From Algoriphagus lacus (GTDB lineage: Bacteria; Bacteroidota; Bacteroidia; Cytophagales; Cyclobacteriaceae): 64,000 nt of DNA. Positions 35,340 to 42,852 of the stretch are shown here, piece by piece (the first letter of the stretch is position 1; each line of letters starts with the position of its first letter). The notes beneath the pieces were generated by a model. The model had not been told where the DNA came from and searched no databases. It worked only from the letters and a program-made list of their open reading frames with translations. The DNA lies in NCBI RefSeq assembly GCF_003583985.1, contig NZ_QXML01000001.1, positions 496,001 through 560,000 on the forward strand, read 5' to 3'. The position numbers were made by a program, and so were the translations under genes.

Positions 35340-35360
35340 GGTGTTTATGAGGGTGATTAT

Positions 35361-35540
35361 TTACTTGTTGAGTTCGTTCTTTTTTTGGGATTCATCTTTT
35401 TTACTTTTTGGGGACTTCCCCCCGGCGCAGCCGATGTTTTGGGTAAAAGGAATATCGTCTGGCAAAATCCCCATTCCTTCGCTTAGATCCCATTCTTCAG
35501 CAATGGTTTGAGTAGGTTTGGACTTTTTCATGTCTATCAT
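35361..35540 (-). CDS. Small single-cysteine peptide of the CobW operon, 59 aa
   Basis: Starts at ATG 35540 (AAAGGAA just upstream), 7 bp after the CobW stop; a second ATG at 35531 is equally possible. The sequence has the distinctive block EEWDLSEGMGILPDDIPFTQNIGC followed by a charged tail (GGKSPKSKKDESQKK). I recall similar short GILPDD-type proteins in Bacteroidota but cannot confirm. One cysteine is present, in the NIGCAGG context, so metal binding as a dimer or partner contact is possible. No known function. Confidence 0.65.
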   Translation of the reverse strand: MIDMKKSKPTQTIAEEWDLSEGMGILPDDIPFTQNIGCAGGKSPKSKKDESQKKNELNK

Positions 35541-35547
35541 ATTTCCT

Positions 35548-36747
35548 TTAAAACGGCCAATTGTCTTTAAAAGGTTTACCATTGAAGTAAGATTCCAGCT
35601 CGAGAGGTGTCAGAAGACAGTTTTCCAGTTCTTTTTGAATGACTTTTTCATCGGGATATTGACCTATCAGGACCAGTTCGTTCATCCGGTCCCCGTAGCG
35701 TTTGTCCCATTTGCTTTCGATCGTTTTTTGGTTCTCGAGGTAGGACGCATATTGGATTCTTTGGCTGAATGGCATCGAAGCCCACCATACACCTATCGGG
35801 TCGGCTTTGAGGCTGCCTCCAGCTTGGGACCAGGAGATGGCTTGGTCTTTTCTCGAAGCGAGATAAAACAGCCCTTTACTGCGTATAATGCTGGCTGGCC
35901 AGCTTTGGCTTATGAAGTTCCAGAATCGCTCGGGGTGGAAAGGCCTACGGTCGCGGAATACAAAACTTCGGATGCCATACTCTTCGGTTTCAGGTGTATG
36001 CTCTTTGGTCAGTTCCTCCTGCCAGGCCTCGGTTCCTTCCAGGGCAGCAGCATCGTATAGTCTGGTATCCAGGATAGTTTTAGGGTCTACCTTTCCGTGC
36101 TGAGTTTCCAGAATGGTGGCATTCGGATTGAGCTTTCGCAAAATGGCCCTGAGCTCTCCTGCCTGTTCGGGACTGACAAGGTCAGTTTTGTTGAGCAGGA
36201 TCACGTTTGCAAACTCGATCTGATCGGTCAGCAGATTGACGATGGACCGCTGATCCTCCTCGTCAGAGTTGAGTCCTGATGAATGGACAGTTTCTCCGCT
36301 GCCAAACTGCTTTGGGAAATTGAACGCATCGACCACAGTCACTAGGGTATCGAGCCGGCTGAATCTGGACAGGTCGATTCCTTTTTCCTCATCTACAAAA
36401 CTGAAGGTCTGGGCCACAGGAAGCGGTTCAGAGATGCCTGTGCTCTCTATGAGTAAGTAGTCAAAGCGGTTTTCAATTGCCAGTTTTTCGATCTCGATCA
36501 TCAGATCTTCTCTGAGTGTGCAGCAGATGCACCCGTTGCTCATTTCGACAAGTTTTTCATCAGTTCTGGAAAGGGTGTTTCCCTGAGAAATAAGCTGTGC
36601 GTCTACATTGACTTCACCCATATCGTTGACGATGACTGCGACTTTGAGGCCCTCTTTATTGTGAAGGATGTGGTTGAGAAGTGTAGTTTTTCCTGCACCC
36701 AAAAAGCCACTCAATACAGTGACAGGGAGTTTTTTGATAGGATTCAT
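35548..36747 (-). CDS. CobW-family GTPase, putative zinc metallochaperone
   Basis: A 399-residue GTP-hydrolysing metallochaperone. Walker A is GFLGAGKTT (14-22), the metal motif CxCC is in NGCICCTLR (Cys73, Cys75, Cys76), and LLNKTDLV gives guanine specificity. A CobW C-terminal domain follows ([17 protein letters not shown]). COG0523 GTPases of this type deliver zinc or cobalt; ZNG1/ZagA/YeiR subgroups serve zinc homeostasis. Its start overlaps the stop of the DUF3299-like gene (ATGA), and the small peptide follows. A zinc-limitation role is inference; no regulator site was identified. Confidence 0.9.
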   Translation of the reverse strand: MNPIKKLPVTVLSGFLGAGKTTLLNHILHNKEGLKVAVIVNDMGEVNVDAQLISQGNTLSRTDEKLVEMSNGCICCTLREDLMIEIEKLAIENRFDYLLIESTGISEPLPVAQTFSFVDEEKGIDLSRFSRLDTLVTVVDAFNFPKQFGSGETVHSSGLNSDEEDQRSIVNLLTDQIEFANVILLNKTDLVSPEQAGELRAILRKLNPNATILETQHGKVDPKTILDTRLYDAAALEGTEAWQEELTKEHTPETEEYGIRSFVFRDRRPFHPERFWNFISQSWPASIIRSKGLFYLASRKDQAISWSQAGGSLKADPIGVWWASMPFSQRIQYASYLENQKTIESKWDKRYGDRMNELVLIGQYPDEKVIQKELENCLLTPLELESYFNGKPFKDNWPF

Positions 36748-37205
36748 GGGATAATTTCTGCGTTTTGAATGATGAAGGTCATCTCTTCCACATCGGTTGC
36801 ATTGAGTTGAAGAATGCCACGAACTTTGAGGATTTGATCAAGTTTGGGTCGTCGGTTTGGTGGAGATTTTAGGTAGACCACGGCAATGCTTTCCGGGCCT
36901 GCCCCACCGCAAAAGAAGCATTCAGCCATAGGGTATTTGGACAAAATCAACGTTTTGGAAGGACTGGTATCAAGAGGGATGTAAAAGCCCTGGAGCTCTA
37001 CAGTTTTGCCCTGAAGGGCGAGCAATTCGGACCCAAACTTGGGAAAGTAGAAATAGACGCCGTGTGCTTTATTGAATTTTTCATGAAAAGTAGTTTTTGC
37101 GAAAAGCTCCCAAAGTCGGCTCTGAGGAGCAGTGAAGGCAGACAGTCCGACCAGTATTACCAAAGCGAACCAAGCCACAAACCTGTACTTTTCCAGTGTC
37201 ATCAT
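36744..37205 (-). CDS. DUF3299-like exported protein with CxxC
   Basis: A 153-residue protein; ATG 37205 gives [10 protein letters not shown] with a signal-anchor ([15 protein letters not shown]). The mature domain includes [11 protein letters not shown] and [17 protein letters not shown], in which Cys96 and Cys99 form a CxxC, and [10 protein letters not shown], matching the OB-fold-like DUF3299 family. Proteins of this family are found in metal-related operons; binding of zinc or copper in the periplasm is plausible. Its stop overlaps the CobW start, so they are translated together. A longer upstream extension seems unlikely. Confidence 0.78.
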   Translation of the reverse strand: MMTLEKYRFVAWFALVILVGLSAFTAPQSRLWELFAKTTFHEKFNKAHGVYFYFPKFGSELLALQGKTVELQGFYIPLDTSPSKTLILSKYPMAECFFCGGAGPESIAVVYLKSPPNRRPKLDQILKVRGILQLNATDVEEMTFIIQNAEIIP

Positions 37206-37298
37206 CAGGTGAAATTTCTTCCTCAAACCTAGTGACCAGACGGAATTTATGCAATAATGTTGCATTTATATTTTCTGATTCCCAAATAGCCCTTTGTC

Positions 37299-37306
37299 TA
37301 TATTTG
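37299..37306 (+). promoter_or_regulatory. -7 box directly before the MutS-like gene
   Basis: TATATTTG matches TAnnTTTG and ends 3 bp before the ATG at 37310. A transcript starting about 7 nt downstream would be nearly leaderless. No good -33 box was found. Confidence 0.35.
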
Positions 37307-37309
37307 TCC

Positions 37310-39073
37310 ATGGTTGAATTTGATTTTGACAGTGAGGAGTTGATGCTCAAGCTTCAGGCAATCCGGAAGAAAGCGGTCCGATTGAGTATGTATAGATTGG
37401 GTGTTTTTTTTGGAATGGCTGCTGTGCTGATTTTAGGATTGGCGGAGCATCCAATTTGGTTTGCTCCTGGGATTTTGGCTGCCTGGTTTTTCATCAAATT
37501 AGTTGGCTGGTACAATTTTCAAAAAGACCAGGAAGCCATTTACCTATCCTTGCAAAAAATGGGGGATCAGGCTGATAAAAGAATCAAGCGAACGCTTTCC
37601 GGTTTGGATTCAGGAAGTGAATACTCGGAAAAGAATCATCCTTTTTCCAGTGATTTGGACCTTTTTGGGGATCATTCTCTTTTTCAGCTTCTGAACCATA
37701 CGGTTTCCAAAGGAGGGAAAGACCGATTGGCTAGTCTCATGAAAAGACGATTTGATCGAGAGGAATCTACTGCCCGAGCTGAGGCAGTCTCAGAGCTAGC
37801 GGGCAAACATTTGTTCCTTCAGGCGATGGAGGCTTCGGGATTGGCTTTCCGGAAGGACGAAATATCTGGTAAATGGACGGAATGGTTGGGTCAACCTGAA
37901 AAATCCTCCAGTCTTTATCGGCTTTTGTCTGTTGCCGGACCGGTTGGTGGAGTGTCGCTTCTTGTTTTGGTCTTCATGGGAATTATTCCCGAAGCCGCTT
38001 TGGGGATTTGGATCTTGACTGGGGTTGGCTTGCTCAGCAGGATTTTTCATCCACTGAAGGCAGCAGCTGAAGCAATCCCATCTGCCACCACGCTCCAGTC
38101 TTTTTTGGTGAGAACCGAACTGATTGAAAAGGAAGATTTCCTCTCTTCGGCTTTGAGAAAAGAAAAAGCAGCGTTGAGTGGCTCGGGAGTTGGAGCTTCG
38201 GTGCTTTTGAGAGAATTAGACCAATTGGGTCTTTGGGCACAGAATCGGATAAATCTGTTATATCTGCCAATCAATCTGCTTTTTTGGACGGATTTTCTTC
38301 TTTTTATCCGACTCTCAGCTTGGAAAAACCGGGTGGGGCAATCGCTCAGTCATCTTCCGGAAAATCTCGAAAACTGGGAAGTTTGGGTTTCTTTAGGCGC
38401 CTTTGAATCCGAGTTGGAAGGATCAGGGAAGTTTGATTGGACCGATGGTGTCGGACTATCGGGGCAAGACTTGACTCATCCGCTGATTGCGCCTGGGAAG
38501 GCCATCGGCAATTCGGTTGATTTTGATCCGAGTCGTAAAATAGTCATTCTCACCGGTGCCAATATGAGCGGAAAGACCACTTTCATGCGAACCTTGGGGA
38601 TCAACTGTGTTTTGGGAAATCTGGGCCTAAGTCCTTTTGGGAAAAGTCTAACACTCGGTCCAATCCAACTCTACACCAGCATGCGCAATTCCGATAATCT
38701 TGGTGAAAGTGTCAGTTCATTTTATGCAGAATTGAGTCGGATTCATCAATTGATCGAACGACTCGAATCCGGCGAGCCACTTTTTTTTCTGTTGGATGAG
38801 ATTCTCAAAGGAACCAATACACAGGACAGGGTTTCTGGATCGGAGGCTCTAATTCTTCAAATCCTCAAGACCAAAGGCTTTGGTATCATCAGCACGCACG
38901 ATATCGAATTGTCCTCTTTGGAGAAATCAGTAGAGAAAGTCATCAATTATTCCTTCCACTCCGAAATCCTCGACCAGACAATCCATTTCGATTACAAAAT
39001 CAAAAACGGCCCCTGTCCAAGTTTCAATGCCCACAAGCTCATGGAGCTGATGGGAATAAAGTTTCAGAATTAA
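37310..39073 (+). CDS. Membrane-anchored MutS-like ATPase
   Basis: A 587-residue protein; ATG 37310. Two hydrophobic hairpins (about 29-63, GMAAVLILGLAEHP... and about 195-235, VGGVSLLVLVFMGIIP...) place it in the membrane. The C-terminal about 200 residues are a MutS ATPase domain: Walker A TGANMSGKTT (Gly416 region), Walker B LFFLLDE (Asp496-Glu497), signature GTNTQDRVSG and ISTHDIEL. The mismatch-binding domain of MutS is absent. Bacteroidota carry such proteins as a MutS-related family of unknown role; repair of recombination or membrane-linked DNA processing is possible. The gene is divergent from the DUF3299-like gene. Confidence 0.85.
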   Translation: MVEFDFDSEELMLKLQAIRKKAVRLSMYRLGVFFGMAAVLILGLAEHPIWFAPGILAAWFFIKLVGWYNFQKDQEAIYLSLQKMGDQADKRIKRTLSGLDSGSEYSEKNHPFSSDLDLFGDHSLFQLLNHTVSKGGKDRLASLMKRRFDREESTARAEAVSELAGKHLFLQAMEASGLAFRKDEISGKWTEWLGQPEKSSSLYRLLSVAGPVGGVSLLVLVFMGIIPEAALGIWILTGVGLLSRIFHPLKAAAEAIPSATTLQSFLVRTELIEKEDFLSSALRKEKAALSGSGVGASVLLRELDQLGLWAQNRINLLYLPINLLFWTDFLLFIRLSAWKNRVGQSLSHLPENLENWEVWVSLGAFESELEGSGKFDWTDGVGLSGQDLTHPLIAPGKAIGNSVDFDPSRKIVILTGANMSGKTTFMRTLGINCVLGNLGLSPFGKSLTLGPIQLYTSMRNSDNLGESVSSFYAELSRIHQLIERLESGEPLFFLLDEILKGTNTQDRVSGSEALILQILKTKGFGIISTHDIELSSLEKSVEKVINYSFHSEILDQTIHFDYKIKNGPCPSFNAHKLMELMGIKFQN

Positions 39074-39097
39074 ATAGCCAGGGATTAAAGAGGAAAA

Positions 39098-39175
39098 TTG
39101 GATCAAAATCAATTCTTAATCCATGTTTTGTTGATCATTGCAATGGTTGTAGTGCTGTTGAATTTCATCAAATGA
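39098..39175 (+). CDS. Possible 25-aa hydrophobic peptide
   Basis: TTG start (39098) preceded by AGAGGA. It encodes a short polar start then LIHVLLIIAMVVVLLNFIK, one membrane helix. Only the frame and composition support it; a chance frame is possible. Confidence 0.25.
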   Translation: MDQNQFLIHVLLIIAMVVVLLNFIK

Positions 39176-39238
39176 GTCCTGTGACTTGCTATTTGAACTT
39201 GGGAAGGATTAAATACCCCAATTTCAAGTCAATTCTTC

Positions 39239-39246
39239 TAATTTTG
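39239..39246 (+). promoter_or_regulatory. -7 box of purK
   Basis: TAATTTTG matches TAnnTTTG and lies 8 bp before the purK ATG. The -33 box is not clear. Confidence 0.35.
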
Positions 39247-39254
39247 GGGTCTCT

Positions 39255-40400
39255 ATGACTACGAAATCACCTTCCCAAATCCTTGGAGTACTTGGTGGCG
39301 GTCAACTCGGTCGAATGCTGATCCAGTCCGCGATCAATTACAATCAGGACATTCATATTCTTGATCCTGATCCCAACGCGCCTTGCAAGGACATTGCTCA
39401 GAACTTTCAAGTAGGTTCACTCAAGGATTTTGACACCGTTTATGGGTTTGGCAAAAACTGTGATGTGATTACTGTGGAGATCGAGGCAGTTAATACCGAT
39501 GCACTTCAGAAGTTGGCTGAAGAGGGGAAAAAGGTATTTCCTCAACCCCACATTCTCAAACTCATCCAAGACAAGCGTGAGCAAAAGCAGTTTTACCAGC
39601 AGCAGGGAATTCCCACTGCTGAATTTATTTTGACTGAAAACAAAGCCGACGTCATTGCGAAGAAGGAGTTCCTTCCTGCCGTGAATAAGCTTGGAAAGGA
39701 AGGCTACGACGGCCGTGGCGTGCAAATCCTCAGATCTGAAGCGGATTTGGGCCAGGCCTTTGATGCGCAGGGATTATTGGAAAAGCTGATCGATTTCGAT
39801 AAGGAAATTGCCGTCACCGTAGCCAGAAATGAAAACGGTGATCTCGTTGCCTATCCTTCGGTGGAATGTGCTTTTCACCCGACTGCCAACCTGGTGGAGT
39901 TCCTTTTTGCTCCGGCAGAAATCTCTGAAGAAGTGGAGGCAAAAGCTCAGGAAATCGCAAAGGAAGTCATCCTTAAGTTGGACATGGTCGGAATCCTGGC
40001 AGTGGAGATGTTTGTCACAAAATCCGGTGAAGTACTCGTCAATGAAATTGCTCCCCGTCCGCACAACAGCGGTCACCATACTATTGAGGCCAATTTTACT
40101 TCTCAGTTTGAGCAGCACCTTCGTGCCGTGATGAACTGGCCGCTAGGGAATCCTGACCTGAGATGTCCTGCAGCCATGATTAATCTATTGGGCGAAGACG
40201 GATTTTCCGGTCCGGTGATTGTGGAGGGGAAAAAAGAAGCTATGGCTGAAAAAGGAGTCTATATTCACCTTTATGGGAAAAAGCTGACGAAGCCATTCCG
40301 CAAAATGGGCCATGTGACCATTTTGGATGAAAGTATTGAAGCACTCAAGGTCCGTGCGCACCGAATCAAAGAATTGATCAAAATAAAATCCATCTCATGA
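39255..40400 (+). CDS. purK: 5-(carboxyamino)imidazole ribonucleotide synthase
   Basis: ATP-dependent carboxylation of AIR to N5-CAIR in purine synthesis. The 381-residue protein begins with QILGVLGGGQLGRML, followed by the ATP-grasp core (ITVEIEAVN, KLGKEGYDGRGVQIL, EKLIDFDKEIAVTVARN, LVNEIAPRPHNSGHHTIEA) and the C-terminal MAEKGVYIHLYGKKL, all as in PurK. It overlaps purE by ATGA, giving a coupled two-gene operon. Confidence 0.96.
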   Translation: MTTKSPSQILGVLGGGQLGRMLIQSAINYNQDIHILDPDPNAPCKDIAQNFQVGSLKDFDTVYGFGKNCDVITVEIEAVNTDALQKLAEEGKKVFPQPHILKLIQDKREQKQFYQQQGIPTAEFILTENKADVIAKKEFLPAVNKLGKEGYDGRGVQILRSEADLGQAFDAQGLLEKLIDFDKEIAVTVARNENGDLVAYPSVECAFHPTANLVEFLFAPAEISEEVEAKAQEIAKEVILKLDMVGILAVEMFVTKSGEVLVNEIAPRPHNSGHHTIEANFTSQFEQHLRAVMNWPLGNPDLRCPAAMINLLGEDGFSGPVIVEGKKEAMAEKGVYIHLYGKKLTKPFRKMGHVTILDESIEALKVRAHRIKELIKIKSIS

Positions 40401-40912
40401 ACCCACAGGTAGGAATTATCATGGGAAGTCAGTCTGACCTCCCCGTCATGGCAGAAGCTGCCCAGTTTCTCGAGGAACTCGGAATCGCCTATGAGCTCAC
40501 TGTGGTGAGTGCACATAGGACACCTCGACGCATGATCGACTATGCCGAGTCTGCCCGTGGGAGGGGTATTAAAGTAATCATCGCAGGAGCAGGAGGCGCA
40601 GCGCATCTTCCGGGAATGGTGGCTTCGCTGACCAGTTTGCCAGTGATTGGAGTACCGGTCAAAAGCTCTAATTCCATCGATGGTTGGGATAGTATTTTGT
40701 CCATTTTGCAGATGCCAAGCGGAATTCCGGTGGCAACTGTCGCACTAAATGGAGGAAAAAATGCCGGAATTCTGGCTGCATCGATTGTCGGAGCCTACGA
40801 TTCCGAAGTGGGGAAAAAAATGGATGATTTCAAAACCGGACTTCGTGAGAAGGTTGAAGAATCTGCATCGCAACTTGAGGAAAAAGGCTGGAAGGCAGTC
40901 CTGAAGAAGTGA
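40397..40912 (+). CDS. purE: N5-carboxyaminoimidazole ribonucleotide mutase
   Basis: Converts N5-CAIR to CAIR, the next step after PurK. The 171-residue protein has the class I PurE motifs GSQSDLPVM (substrate P-loop), SAHRTPRRM with the catalytic His, and AGGAAHLPGMVASLT plus GVPVKSSNSIDGWDS. Start ATG overlaps the purK stop. Confidence 0.96.
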   Translation: MNPQVGIIMGSQSDLPVMAEAAQFLEELGIAYELTVVSAHRTPRRMIDYAESARGRGIKVIIAGAGGAAHLPGMVASLTSLPVIGVPVKSSNSIDGWDSILSILQMPSGIPVATVALNGGKNAGILAASIVGAYDSEVGKKMDDFKTGLREKVEESASQLEEKGWKAVLKK

Positions 40913-40934
40913 TCAATTACCACTTGCTTTTTCG

Positions 40935-41084
40935 ATGAACTGGAATAAACCTGTCAAATTCAAAATCGGTGATGTGGATTGGGAAATGCCGCTCTCCACG
41001 CTCCTGCTTTTGATTTTTTTGACGCTCCTGCTGATGCTTGGAGGAGCTTGGATGGGGTATAAATTTGGTGCCGGACAGCTCTGA
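40935..41084 (+). CDS. 49-aa single-helix membrane protein
   Basis: ATG 40935 encodes MNWNKPVKFKIGDVDWEMP, a membrane helix (LSTLLLLIFLTLLLMLGGAW) and a short YKFGAGQL tail. It ends with TGA exactly abutting the stop of the convergent gene. The organised N-terminus and membrane helix argue that it is real; it may follow purE in the same transcript. Function unknown. Confidence 0.6.
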   Translation: MNWNKPVKFKIGDVDWEMPLSTLLLLIFLTLLLMLGGAWMGYKFGAGQL

Positions 41085-41807
41085 TTAGAGTTCGAAAAGG
41101 TGGTTGAAAAGCGAAATCAGCCAAGGGGCGTCTTTCAGCGCAAGTACAATCCAGATACAGCTTAGTTGTACGATTGCAACCAAGGCATAGGCCAGGTATA
41201 TTTTTTTCTCTTTGCGGTAATCCAAAACCATCAAAACCAGCACGACAAAAAAGACCAAAACTTGATTCCAGCTTAATACTTCTACCCATGAAAACGGAAA
41301 ATCCGAAAATTCTTTGGGTTGGTAGATCATTCCCAAAGGGATAAAAGACAAACGGGTTGTGGCGGGAGAAAGTACCCAAAAGACCGTGCTGATCATCCAT
41401 CGGGCATGAACTTGGATGTTTTTGGCATTCCAAATGGCAGCAATCACCGATCCCAAAAAGCCGGTGATGAAAATGAAATCCAGAAGAGAGAGGCTGTATC
41501 GAACGGCATAAAGTGGACTTTGATCCGGCTGAGTGAGGTTTCCCTGAATGACACCAATCGCTGAGGCAGTGACAAATCCCGCCAGGATGATCCCTAGCAT
41601 GCCTACTTTACGATGGATTTGAATGGGGCGATTATGGTAAAGCCAAGGCTGAATGATCAAAATCAGATACCACGCAGTAGCCGAGATTCCATGTAAATGC
41701 CAACGAAGCGGAGCCTCCGAAAATCCCGTCCAATAGCCACTAAATCCAATGAGCGTGAGAGCAAATGGAATAAGTAACCAAAGGTGGAGTTTCGGAAAAG
41801 ACTTCAT
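41085..41807 (-). CDS. DUF2306-like multi-pass membrane protein
   Basis: A 240-residue inner-membrane protein (ATG 41807; an upstream TTG is less likely) with about seven helices. Conserved-looking HLHGISATAWYLILIIQPWL, HRKVGMLGI and IQVHARWMISTVFWVLSP supply several histidines in or near membrane helices, which could bind heme or metal. The pattern fits the DUF2306/cytochrome-like family. Function unknown. It is preceded by a 100-bp spacer and convergent with the 49-aa gene. Confidence 0.72.
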   Translation of the reverse strand: MKSFPKLHLWLLIPFALTLIGFSGYWTGFSEAPLRWHLHGISATAWYLILIIQPWLYHNRPIQIHRKVGMLGIILAGFVTASAIGVIQGNLTQPDQSPLYAVRYSLSLLDFIFITGFLGSVIAAIWNAKNIQVHARWMISTVFWVLSPATTRLSFIPLGMIYQPKEFSDFPFSWVEVLSWNQVLVFFVVLVLMVLDYRKEKKIYLAYALVAIVQLSCIWIVLALKDAPWLISLFNHLFEL

Positions 41808-41905
41808 GGAGATTTCGTTTAACTCATTCAAAATCTAATAAGAAGGTATCAATTTGAATTGGTAAATCATCCTCAAGGCGTAGGATTTTGGCTTTGGTCT
41901 TTGTT

Positions 41906-41932
41906 GAGCCGAATAGAACGATTATTCGGCTC
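41906..41932. terminator. Hairpin between the DUF2306-like and NIPSNAP genes
   Basis: Stem GAGCCGAATA / TATTCGGCTC with a short loop and no T run. It lies just past the NIPSNAP stop on the minus strand, so it may mark that transcript's 3' end, but it is not a classical terminator. Confidence 0.45.
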
Positions 41933-41944
41933 ATTCCCTAAGAT

Positions 41945-42730
41945 TTAGAAATCGGAATATTCTGTGGGATACAGCAGTCGCTGATCGTTTTTGTTCATGA
42001 TGTTTTGGTATTCCGGCATCACTTTCATGCGCTCCCAATCGGGGTCAGTTCGAAATTTATCCCAATGTGCGTCACGTGATTCCATATTGGAGAATGTGGT
42101 CATGTACATCAGATTGGGCATGTAAGCACCGGAAATCACCTGTCCGTAAAACACCGGATTAAATTCCAGTTTGGTGAAAATGTCCATTTCACCCTCGTTG
42201 AACATTTTTACTTTTTGCTCATGCAGGCGCTCAGTTTGACTTTCATAGCTCCTCAACTCATACACCCGGTCTTTCTTTGGACCGGTTACTTTGGATTCTG
42301 TAAATCTGGGATGTCCGGTGAAGGCAAGGAGAAAGGCTTTTTCGATTCGCTTATAGGGAGGGTTATCAAAAGGAGCGTTGATGTAAGCCGATCCTGCAGT
42401 CTGGTAAGCTTGGTCTTTGACCAGTTTTTCAGCCATTTTTTCATAGACTTTCATGGAAGAATAGGGGATAAAGAGATACACCTTTTTCCCGGCATCCGGT
42501 TGGGAAGCAATAGGCTTAAATACCCCAACTTTCGCCACTCCATTTCGATGAAGGGCAGGCAAAAGTGCTTTTTCCAGGTAGCCGTCAATTTGACTTTCCT
42601 GACTGGCATTTTCGATGTGGTAAATCCTCAGTTCGTAAAAGTCCCGTTTCCCTTTCTGGGCAAAAAGGCTTGCTGAAATCAGGGTGAAAAACGCAAGAAG
42701 GGCAATTGTGATCCCTTTTTTCGAGTTCAT
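41945..42730 (-). CDS. Exported NIPSNAP-family protein
   Basis: A 261-residue exported protein (signal about 1-25). It contains two ferredoxin-like repeats of the NIPSNAP type: FYELRIYHIENASQESQI and VYELRSYESQTERLHEQKVKMFNEGE. The family is of unknown biochemical role. It is monocistronic with a hairpin after the stop. Confidence 0.85.
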   Translation of the reverse strand: MNSKKGITIALLAFFTLISASLFAQKGKRDFYELRIYHIENASQESQIDGYLEKALLPALHRNGVAKVGVFKPIASQPDAGKKVYLFIPYSSMKVYEKMAEKLVKDQAYQTAGSAYINAPFDNPPYKRIEKAFLLAFTGHPRFTESKVTGPKKDRVYELRSYESQTERLHEQKVKMFNEGEMDIFTKLEFNPVFYGQVISGAYMPNLMYMTTFSNMESRDAHWDKFRTDPDWERMKVMPEYQNIMNKNDQRLLYPTEYSDF

Positions 42731-42820
42731 AGTAAAAGGTTATTAGGGGTGAATGTTTTTTATGGGATCAATTTAATCCAAAAAAGTTGGGGTTATTCCC
42801 CATTCAAGGAATTAAAGCAA

Positions 42821-42848
42821 AAGCCCCGAAGCGTTTACTTCGGGGCTT
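42821..42848 (-). terminator. Terminator of the M1 peptidase gene
   Basis: Perfect 11-bp stem AAGCCCCGAAG / CTTCGGGGCTT with a 6-nt loop, followed on the minus strand by TTTTGCTTT. Confidence 0.85.
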
Positions 42849-42852
42849 GATT

